DNA of 49,310 bases from Sperchopsis tessellata. Its lineage: Eukaryota; Arthropoda; Insecta; Coleoptera; Hydrophilidae. The first letter of the stretch is position 1. Each line of letters opens with the position of its first letter. A program made the translations under genes and the position numbers. The notes beneath the pieces are model-generated. The model was not told where the DNA came from. It saw only the letters and a list, made by a program, of their open reading frames with translations, and did no database searches. This document shows positions 28,049-40,000 of the stretch, one piece after another. Location: the NCBI GenBank assembly GCA_033557685.1, contig JAWQRN010000028.1, positions 1 to 49,310 of the forward strand. The letters run 5' to 3'.

Positions 28049-31000
28049 CTGTAACAAAAATAAAAAACTTATTAGAAAACATACTTGACTTACGTTAAAA
28101 ACAGGGCACAATATTCGTCCCTGAGGTACACCTAACAGAAGTTAAAAACACAGTAGTTCAATTAGTGTCCATTTCCAATATTTTCTTGATGGAATCAACA
28201 TAAAATATTTAAATGTAAAAGCCCTAGAAAAATGATGATAAATATCTTAGTTTAACAAAAAAGATTTAAATGTAAAAGTCTTAAGAAGATGATACTTCGG
28301 CGACATGGGAAACTATCCCAAATGCCAGTATTTTAATAAAATTTCTAAAGAGGTTTTTAGACAAAATTTTGATTTTGTATTTATGTCTGAATTACATTTA
28401 TCATCTATTTTCTATAAAGGCACTAATAGCCTTGATATACACAGTAAATTAAACAATCAATTATTTTCTATAAGAGGTTTTTCGATTAAATTATGCAGAA
28501 AGCATTCTATCTTAAAGACACCTATTTCCAGCAGGAATTTTATATAATTAGAAGAGTAAGACACATGTTAGCTTAAATTAAAACACGTACTCAGTCGCTT
28601 GCCAGGAAGCAAAATTAGAATTATATGAACTAGACAATGATCCTGCTCAAGAGTCTAGATTTGAAACAATAATCTCCATGCAAAACAAATTCTAACATTT
28701 TTAAGAGGGAATCATGTGGTTATACGTACACTAGGAAGTAGTGCTTTTGCACATAATAAACTCATTGATAAAACTTATTAGAAAGAAGACTGGTCACATG
28801 TCTGAGTTTAGACCGACCAATATGTTGCTTACTATTGAGAAGGTGTTGGAATTTGTGATTTATATGCAGTTTTTGGATTTTATTGAAAGAATGGAATTGT
28901 AAAACTTTCAGTCTGGTTTTCAAAAGGACTAAGCTATGAGAAACTGATTTACAGTGTGTACTCATGAGTGAACGGACAGTTAAGTCTTTTTAGATCTAAA
29001 GACAGCTTTTGAGATTGTTGACAATTAAAGATTATTAGGAAAACTTTTCAGGTGCATATACAGTTAAAGGACTTTTTGATTGAAGACTCAGGGTTAAGTA
29101 GAGTGAAGTGATTTAATCGGAGATAAATAATAATGTGGGTGTAACACAGGGAAGCATATTAGATCCATTGCTGTTTGTATAGTACATTAATGACATTTTC
29201 AGTGTTGGTAGGTTTTATTTATTTGCTAATGACATGGCCTATACTGCTCGTGATGAAATTGTGAAGTAGTAGATAATTCACTGTATTATGAGCGTCATGG
29301 CTTGTGTGATTAGTTTACAATAAATAGACTAAAAATTAATGCGAAAAATGCAATAGCAGTTGCTAAATAAAGAACTTTCTTATTAAATGTAATAGACATC
29401 CACAGTTATTATCTGTATGAATGTTGTTTCTGGGTGGAAACCGTGCTCTGAGAAGTGCCACTTGTCAGAACTATCTTATATTTGTTTTGCACCCAGTAAT
29501 ATCATATAGGTGGATTTGCGTACACCAATCTTTATCCTTATACACAAATCTGCAGCAAAAAAAGCCAATAAAGAGAAACACACCTACCTCTTCTTCTTCA
29601 CTTGTATCGGATTCGTATTCTTCGTCGCTCGAGTACGGTGATGCAACCCCTCTTTGTTTCAAAACATCGACTAGGGCAATAGGAACAATACATCCAAGTT
29701 GGAGGGCACTTCTTCCTCCATAGGTGACTGTGCCAGGATTGAGAGTTCGGCATTCACCCAACAGGAAACGTACTAGACGTTCATTACCTCGTTCGATCGC
29801 AATGTGTAAAGCGGTGTAGCCACCTTGACCTTCTCTAGCGTTAATGTCAGCTCCGTAAAACACAAGGTGCCTAAGGACATCCACATGACCACAGTAAGCT
29901 GCCACATGTACACAGGTTTGACCTGAAAATAAAAAGATATCGTTAATACCTTCTCCAATGGTAAACAAAATTTAACTTAGAATTAAAAAGGTTATTTTGG
30001 CAATTATCAATAGACTTTTGCATTTAAACTGTATGTTTACTTCAACAAAATGTGTACAATCTATTTCAAATATTGAAACTAAATAATAGAAATATATTAC
30101 AATACAATTGGAAGATTAACGCATCTATACTTCCAGGTGGCAAGCTTTGGGCGATAGGTGATAAGCGACAAGTGATGTCACTCTCGTTTTCCAAAACTTA
30201 CTGCCTGAAAGTATAAATGCGGCCTAGACTTCTCCGTATTGTGCTATGCATAGATTTATCATATCAATTTAGGAATAAGTTCAATATCCGATCGTGAAAT
30301 CGTGAACATTATAAAAATCTACCCTAATGAAATTAATCAAATTACCAGCTGTAGTTTTGCCTATAAATATGCTAGTATATAATAGCCAGTATTATAATTT
30401 ATAGTAGAATATTTAAATTCCTAAAGCCTTTAAAAGAGGCTAGCACGGAGCTATTCTGTTCATTTTTGTATATGTCATCCTTAAAAAGACTATCTTTCCC
30501 AAACTTCATTGTCTATGGCAGCCAATGCTGATCAGCTACAACTTCTACTGAAAGTTCAAATTAATATGCCCAGGATAATTTAACGTAATTTTTGGTCTAA
30601 CAATTTTTTAAAAAGAATTTTGACAGATTGTCATTTAACGTAATAACCTACTCGAGCTTAATTCGACCTTGTCAATAAAACAGTGGTAGCGTTGAAATAT
30701 GTTTACATGGAAGGATGATGTCTAAATATAATTATGAAAAATAGGAAAGAAATCGCTTTTTTACAATTTAAAAGGTCTCATACGAAATCATGTATTAAGT
30801 TTCATAACAACAGCTGAACATTTGATTGAATTCAAACGATTTGCTTATAAAATTTGCATCTATTCATAAATTGGTGATAACCTTTAGGTTACGCCCATGG
30901 AAGTTCAAGCATGTGGGTTTATTACTCCTACTGATGATAATTTGCGCAAATGTCTCAATTTTGCAAGAAACGCATGTTTTCATTCAACAACACATTGCGA

Positions 31001-34000
31001 TATTTCCTTATGAAGCCATGTTTAAATTCGATGTAATCTGAAATACTATTAGTAACATTACATATAAACGCGTCAAGTAGTTTAGGTATTTCTAAATAAC
31101 TAGATAATGTTTAATTTACATTTTTTACTCTGCGCTATAGTTAACATATGGAAAGGAATAATTTATGAAAATAACCATTAAAATACATTCTCATCAACAT
31201 TCGCGATTTTTTGTTATAACGTTATTTAAATTTGACAATGCGTTTTACATACCTGTAAATTCGCAATGTATAAGTGAGCACCTTTTTTCGTCTATATTTT
31301 AGTTTTTTGATGTACTGGAAGCAATTATAGAACATAATAAAAAAACGCGCAGTACTTTAATCGCCCTGATTAGTTTTATCAAAGTTTGTTCCTGGCTAAA
31401 AAAAAATGTTTAAATATGGTTTTACGTCAGGATAGATATAATTAATCTGGGACATTAGGAAAATCCCTGGTAATAGCAATGTACTAGGTCAACATACGTT
31501 TGATGACATTTTAAGAGATAATTCTGAAATGTATTAAATTTTGTTAAAGTTCATTGAAAAAATAGACATTTTAATTCGAGGTACAGACAGTTCAAAAAGT
31601 TTATCCTTCAATTTTTATGGCACAAGGCAGTAATATGGAAGATATTTAAAAAAAAGGAGGATACAGTTTGAAGACACCAGTGTTTTTTGAAACAATTAAA
31701 TTACTACTACTACTAATTACTATTAATAATTAAAATAAAGAAGAATTAAATATATACAACAATCACTGACCAATGCTAGAAAAGACGTTTCGGAAAAATT
31801 CGTCTGTAATAGTACTAGAACCTCAGAAAATTTAGCCGATGCGTTCTAGATTTGTTAAAACGTCAGCAGCACCCAACGTGTTTTAAAACTATTCTATGAA
31901 GAGAAAAGAAAAACACATTCTGTTTGCGTACTTTCCCATAAAAAATTGAAAGAAAGTTATAAAAGACATTACTGTTAACGTCTCCTAGAACTGAAACAAT
32001 TCATTGTAAACAAGTTAAGTGGGAGAGCATAAATGTATTGAAACCTCAACAGATTTTTTATTCCAAAATACCCAGAGTACCAGATCTATTCAAACCACAA
32101 ATAGCGTACCAAAATATCAGCAAAAAAAAAAATCCCAAAGTAAAAGTTATAGATGGCGTTGAAGCAAAATGTATTGAAGTATGATTGAAAAAATCGACTG
32201 ATCTCCGATTATTATATCTAAAGAAAAAATTTTCGTAGAAAATTTTGCAACTGGGTTCTAGATCGTCAGAAACATTAGTAGATATTCTGGCGTAACCACA
32301 ATTACCTACGTGAAGTTGGTACCTTATTCGAGGAGACTTCTGGAAAGGCTTTATAAAAACTTGCAAGTCATATACCAGGATTCCCAAGTAACTGCCATTA
32401 TTTCGCTAATGGTAAAGTTAATATCTCTGACCACAATATGAATAATTGTGTCTCTAAGAACCTTTTAAAATTTTAAACAGTATATGGTACTACATCCTGC
32501 TTTTTATAATAAACACTAAATGCGTACAAGATCGCCATTAACTGAGGTAATTTGCGGATTAGATTTTCTCTGACAAATTGTTTAATTGTTTCCAAGTACT
32601 ATGGGATACACTTTGTGAATATAAAAGAGGTAGTCAATAATATTGTGCATGAATGATGGGCAAGACTGGAAAATACTATGCACTACAGCTGATGCAACAC
32701 CAAAATAAACGAACAAGAAACACCAAGTAAAAATTTCTGGTAAAAATAGATAATTTTGCCGTTATTGCTTATGTTAAAGAGGTGTAATTTTCCGTATACC
32801 ACCCTATTAAAATTACACTAAAAGTGGTGTTTTTTTTGTGCGTTTTAATTGTAGTTGGTACTTGGCCATTTTGTATTAGTACCAGTCATTGTTTTCTAGA
32901 ACCAAATATTAGCAAATGCGTATGTATTTCATGTAAGAATCGTCAAAATTCCAATTGTACAAACACCACACATACGCAGCAGTGGTTCCATCACCATTGC
33001 GGTAGACATCTTCAAGGTGGTACTATTCCGCAAGGATAATTTTGAAAAATTACCAATGTACCTTTCATTCATCAATAAAAATGCAACAGAAACCAAATTA
33101 TACTAATTAGATTTTGATATAAGTCCCTATTCTCTTCTTCTTCTTTATCAGCCTTTCGCCGTCCACTTCCTATTTACCTCTCTACTAGTTCTATGTGAGT
33201 ATTTTCTATATATACAGGTTCGCCCTTGTTGTTTTTGGACATAATTTTTGTTTTTGAAAGGTTCATTTGATGACTCCGTTCTTGCAGCATTCTTTTAACT
33301 TCTACTACATCGCTGCTGACTGCAAACCTTAGATGGCTTATATATGACTCATCAATATTAATGCCCTTTTTCCTCCACGACAGTCTTTTAAATACTTCTT
33401 CTAGAGCGAGGGTAAATAGTTTCGGCTAGAACGGTTCTCCTTCCTTATCTGGCCCCTTTTCCAATTTCAATTTTGTCAGAAGTCGTACTCTCATCAATCC
33501 TGAGCTGCATTCTAGCGCCACCGTAAATGTCTTTGATGACGCTTGTATATTCTATTCTCACATTATCAAATTCATTCATAAATGCCCATCTTTCTACCTA
33601 GTCGAATGCCTTGTGGTAGTCTATAAACGCCAAAATGAAGAGGGACATTGTATTCAGTGTTTTTGTTTTTTTTTTTTTTGATAAATATTCGTTCAGCCTG
33701 TAGTGTTACGAAACCCAGCCTGCTCTTGTGGTTGGTAGAAGTTGAGCTTTTGTGTTATTCTATGTGTGATTCTTCTAGCAAAAAGTTTGTCGATGTGCGG
33801 CAATAGACTTATAGGGCGGTTGATATTTTGTCTTCTCCAGGTGCCTTTTTGTCATTCATTTGTTTTATGAAGTAGAATTTCTGGATGGTAGATGTGATTT
33901 CTGTTTTGTTAGTTACTGTAGTACCTTTACTGTTCTTTATTTTGGAGATTTGTGTTTTTTCGTTGGATAGTTTAAATCTCAGAACTTTCATATTAGCATT

Positions 34001-37000
34001 TTTCTCTGTGACTTCCTTTATCAACTTGGTATTTTAGTTTCTGACGTCTTTTCGGATGCTGTTTTTTGTTTCCCAATGCACATTTGTATACGCGTCTGTT
34101 CATTTGACGGTCTTCCTCCTTTCCTCTAAAAGTTTTAGCGTGTTCGTTGAAAGTTTGTTATTTTTTGGTATTTTTGTTTTTGTAACCATTTTTTTGGTGG
34201 CTACTTGAATAACTGATATTATCTTAATCGCCAGTGCTTCGTGGGTCACTGTTTCTAGTACGTTCAAATGGCATAGTTTTTTATCCAGTTCTATTTGATA
34301 TTCTATCTTTTTTGTTTTGAGTGTTTCGGCGGTGTTTCACCAAACTGTGATCGCTGCCTGTGTTGAATCGATTGAGTACTGTTACATCCCTTATAATTTT
34401 ACAATTATTGCAGAGGGTGTAGTCGATTTCGTTCTTTGTTTTGTTGCCTGGGATGCCCCACTTCCATTTTCGTTGTTTTGACTTTTGGAAGAATGTGTTC
34501 ATACAAAACAGTTTCTCTTCGTTCAGGAAGTTAGTTAGAATTTCCCCTCGTGAATTTAGTACGCCTAGGCCGTATCTTTCTATATAGTCAGAGTATATGT
34601 TAGGTCCCTATTAGTACCATTTATTTATTTTTATGTTTTTTGAAAGTCAATTATTCATGATATAGATTTTAAGAAACCATTAACGTCAAAATTATACACA
34701 AAACTAAAAATTCATAAATTGCTTTTACGGTAGCAAATTCTTTTGTCCCACAATTCTTAACACTAGCATATTTAACATTGTTTTGCGATAGGGAAATAGC
34801 AATGTTAAATATTTTGCATGGTTAATATTTACATAAAGGAATGCCAAACTTTGGCATTGCTCAATTTTTTTGGGAATAATGCACTAGGCCGTATTTTTAT
34901 GCTATCTACTTACTTATGAAACAAAATTGAGACTACGTTAAACCTATATGTCAAGTTGTGACTAATTTATACGGTTAGGGATGAAAGAGAGGTTCTGCGC
35001 TGATTTGGGCATGAACTATTTGTCTGCTCATTGGATTCATAGACAGCTTAAAATATACTAAACAAAAAAAAGTATTTTGCCTGCAAATTCCTAATTAAAA
35101 ATGTGTCCTGAAATGGTGGCGTAAAAGTCGATTTGGAAATGTCCTATTATGAACATGTATCTTATTCATTTATATTAATTACCTTGAATATGTTCCTTGC
35201 GCAGGTGCTTAAAAATATGTTCAGTTTTCTTCTATAATCAAGGATAGTTTAAAATGTTCGTCATCATTACTAGTTACTTGTTTTATTTCCTAGATATCGT
35301 ACACATACATTGTAAACAGTTGAGGTAAAGAAACATAAATATCATAGATATAAAAAAGTACCGCATGATCTAACAGGTTTTACTAGCATAAAAGCCAACT
35401 TGATTTTCCGGAAAGCGAGCGATTTCCTCATGCGTCCGCAGTAGTTGTGTTCATGGGGAAATTTTTGACTTTCGCCGTTACTGTTACTGTTTTTGGTAAT
35501 ATTTGATCCGAAAATAGCCCGCAATAAATTCTGGAGTCGATCTAAAAATACTTTTGTAAATAGTAAGGAGTGCAAACTCCCACAAGGCTTCCAATCACGA
35601 GTTGCCGGGTCTTTTTAGTTGGGGAACCGCTTATTTTTAGACAAAGCTGTGTGTGTATGGATCATTGTTTCCTTTATATTGTTTTGTGCACTCGGCCTTA
35701 ATTTTGACTTCATCGTAAATTTTGGACCGCATGAATAACGTACCCAAATATTCGTTTGGGAGGGAAAAAACTTCCTTATATGTTTGTGGGCCAATAAAAT
35801 AGAAAATTCCAATGAAACAATCGGTTAAAATAAATAGGAAATAAATTTACAAAACTCAAGACTGAATATTCAAGTGTTTACTATGTATTCAAAACTATCA
35901 AACGTTTATAACGCCGAGATGAATGCTATATACAACACGTGTCCCATATGTAGTTCACTCTTCAGATGACATGTATTTGGGCTTCGTAAGCATCCTACTA
36001 ATTGCAAATGTGTTTGTTCAAGACCTTTTTTAACTGTATGTAGTAATATTCTATAAAACACTCTGTGTACAGGATTAATCTCAAAGTTCAGCAGTTTTTG
36101 CAATACGCTATTATAACAAGACACCTAAGTAACACAATAAAAAACGTATTTGTAGGCAAATTATTTTCCCTCTTCTCCTATCTTATTTACTCGTAATGTT
36201 TATTAATAAGACAACATACGTCAAACACATTAAAAATGTTTTCATTTATTAGGGTTAATGAATTTGTTCGAGAAAGGTCGCTTAGAAAACATGTTTTCCA
36301 ACTCATCAATAAAAACGACATGGAAAATTCCACACAGATCCTTTTCAAATAAAACAAGAAGTTTATTGGGCTTACTATTTGGAAGTGATATCACGCAGGT
36401 AGAAAACGGTGTTCTGAATGTATGCATCCTGGTCATAACCATAACTCCGGGCGATGACGTAAAGGAGGAGATTCTCGAAAAAACAAGATCAACAGCCGTT
36501 GCCTGATGGGTCATGCTTCCCCCCAGAGTTCAATCTGTATTTAGAAGATTTCTTACTTCGGGTCATGACGTATTTACCAAAATAGCATACCTCAACATCA
36601 ATAGTTAATCCTTATACTGAATGGGTGCATCCGGGGTCCTTGAGCTTTTCCATAGATGAGTAACAACAAACTGCAATGTCTGCATTCCATTACAGTTTAG
36701 TATTGGATGCAGTTTTAATAATGAATGAAAGTCATCGTTGTTTTTCTAACTCATTGTTTTAATCGCGAGAACCGTTTAAAAAATAATGGTTGCATGATTC
36801 TTATACAGTAATTAGAGTTTTATTCACGTCACCACCTTACAAAGCTGTTGTTTATTCTAACATTAAAAGAACTAGCAAATATTTAATTATAATGTAGATT
36901 TTAAAATAATATATACGATATAATATATTATATATATTTTATATAAGGGTTTTGTCAAATCAATAGGCTTCTACAATTGTGCGTGTGCATATGCCATGGT

Positions 37001-40000
37001 TCGGCCGCCATTGTAAAATATATCTTATCTCCCAGATGCTTATTTGATAAGGATAATTTTGATAAATTACAACGGGAAATGCACCATGTGCCCAAAAGGC
37101 TCATATAAGAGTATTTTTTTTTTCTGAAGCTAATAAAGTATTTTAACACCTTATACATCGCTTCTAGATTTGGGTAGGATGCTGAAGTACGAACAAAGAG
37201 TTTGAATCATTGGCAATATATGTCGTGTAGTTTTTATTTTACTTAAAAAAGTATTTTTTTTTTATTTCTAAAGAGAGATAAAATGCGCGTCTACGGGCGC
37301 CGTCTATCTTAGGATAAATCCATTTAAAATACCAATGCATAGTTGTACCTAGAATTTTTATAACGCAAATTCTCAGTACTACAACAATTAGGGTTAATCC
37401 AAAACCAGAGTCTAAAGGTTAATGGTTTGTCCAATAACAACACATACTAATGGTATTTCCGTCACGAAAGAAAAAAAGTACAACGTAGTAGTTTACTAAG
37501 AAATGATGCACTAATAAAACTTTCAAACCTCAACTTTTAAATAAATATTTGTTTTAAATAATTTACTGCCATGTTAACGTTCCTAATTACGCTGTTTGTT
37601 TTTGACGTAATTGTTACTAATATTCTACAACTTTTATTTTTTTACGTTTTTTTTTTTGGGTTTTTTAATTATTTTATATATATCAAGTCCGGAGACACAC
37701 TAGCGTTAAATTAACGTTTCAAGGTAAAATTGAAATGTACCACTGCCAGCGAAGACGTGTTTTAAATCAACAGCATGTTCTTCAACACCGGAGGAACATC
37801 ACATTTTTGGGATTTTGTGATGTTATTCAAAAATAAATGCTGCATCTTCAGGTTTTCCGGGAGATAACCGTGGGTTGGCTTTTGTGTTTGCCGACGTTTT
37901 GTCCACCGTTGCAGGGGATATTATCAATACATGTAGCTCTTAAAAGTGCTAGGTGTAGGCTGCCATGTAGCTTTACTAATCATCGACTGAGTTTCAGACG
38001 AAACGTTAAACGGTAAAAAGATAAGCCAATACACGGTTATCTCCCGGAAAACCTAAAGATATCTACTGTGACCGTGGAAGAAATGTACGTACAGAATGCT
38101 GTAGTTTATACGACCGTAAATTATATTTTAAGTACCTTTTAATTTGTTTAAGGCCATGGCTTTATTTTAAAATTTATATCCACATTTGTGAGATTAGCAA
38201 ATGAAAATAATCCTTTAGTTGTTTGCCGTGACATACTTAGTTTATTTAATAGAAATGTGTATATTCTTTAGGAATAGGGTCGAAAAGTCTCAATTTCACA
38301 TACAATAATATACCCGGCCTCAAGAGGTACAACCTTTATAACCAAACAAAATTTGGCATGTGTAAAAAAACAAACACTTTTGATGTGAATTTAAAATAAA
38401 GTAATGAAAATAAACCATATACAAAACATGGGAGATCTGAGATATGTTGTTTTCAGTTTTAAGCCAACCCCAAAAATAATTGGCAATTAAAAGTATCAGA
38501 AAATTAAAAGAGAAAATGTGTGTAAGATGTATTCTTTTTACTATTTGAGATTGCGGCAGCCTCGCACGCATCTAGCATAGCTATGATTCAGCCAGCCTAA
38601 CATGGACTGGGTACTCTTAAAAAAGCGTCGGATAAATTTAGAAGACTCGTGACTTCTGTCAGTATCCAGCTAGAGCGGCAAACAATATTATGAAATGCCT
38701 CCCAACGGGCGAATCATCAACACGTGGTTTCAGTTTTTTAGTCGCGCAAAAACATGATTTAAACGACGGCCCGAATTCCGTCAAAATAATTTTGGGACGG
38801 GGTATTTTGGGACAACTATCGCGTGGTGGTTTTTCCAACATTATTTTATTGAAGAATATTCGTCTATGGTTATTTTTGTTTGTTATTTATACTAGAAATA
38901 TATTATTCATTAATATTATGCTTTTGATGCAAACTAACACCTTAATAGAAAGGGAAATGACTAATGATGTGTGGTGAGCGAATTTAAATCGTTAGCCAAA
39001 TTTGCATAGATGTGTGTAACATACATTTGAATCATTAACTTTGCATCATTTCTGACCCACAGCAACATAGCTAATAATGAGGTAAAAGATTTTTACATAT
39101 TTTGTATTGAACAATATCCAAGAAGTATGAGAAAACTACTTATACACAATATTTTTTAAAAGCAATTTTGTAGGTCATATTTATACTTTCATACATATAG
39201 GTAAATGTTGTTCTCCCCATCTTTAAAAGAGGTGTAAACTGAAAATTTATTCAGTATACTGGAAATATGTTTACTGGAATGCACGACGATATGGGTATGA
39301 AAAAAAAATATTATCGAAAAATCCTCTCATTTAATTTAAATCTATTCAGATCGATGTTCTGATTGATTCATTTTATGTACTTTGAGGGGGTTTGAGTTTA
39401 GAAGAAAAAAAAGGGGAAAATCCAATACTTTATTTGTTTTTTTTAAAGAAATTAAAAATCCGACACATACGTTATCTTAGAGAAACTTCTACCCCTTCCT
39501 TAACCTTAAATAATCTAACGTGGTGCGTAGCTCGCTCGTAATGTAAAATAAGTCTATATTTTATTACAGAATTATTACAATGAAAATAGTCACGTCTATA
39601 TACCTACAATGTGGGTAACACACGTCAAAATATTATAATTTTGTGTAAATCCGACGTTATAAAAGCTAGGATAAAAATTAAGTTACTGCTCTCAACTTTT
39701 GTTTTCTATAATTATAGAGAGTTTAGATTTATTCTCAACTACACGGAATGATTTTAGTATTAGTATCCAGTCAATAAGTTACAAAAAATAAGAACTATTC
39801 TTATAATTATACGAATAACTTGTCTAGAATACCTTCCTGTGTAATCGGACGACGACGAGCGCTCTCATTATCTATCTTTGTCACATGGTTTATTTACCAA
39901 CAAAACGGACGGAACATCCGTCAGTCATAAAAGGCATTACTATAGACATGTGTATTATCTAACAGCTTTCACGCCAGGAAAGAGTGACGATTTATAATCT

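Noticed and set aside
29471..29587. Extension of the cactus acidic-tail exon to the in-frame stop
   Set aside because: The added 39 residues are hydrophobic and Cys-rich, unlike an IkB tail, and a strong GAG/GTAGGT donor precedes them.
39410..39421. Additional kB-like site GGGGAAAATCCA
   Set aside because: It does not fit GGGWWWWCCM strictly, so it was not counted in the cluster.
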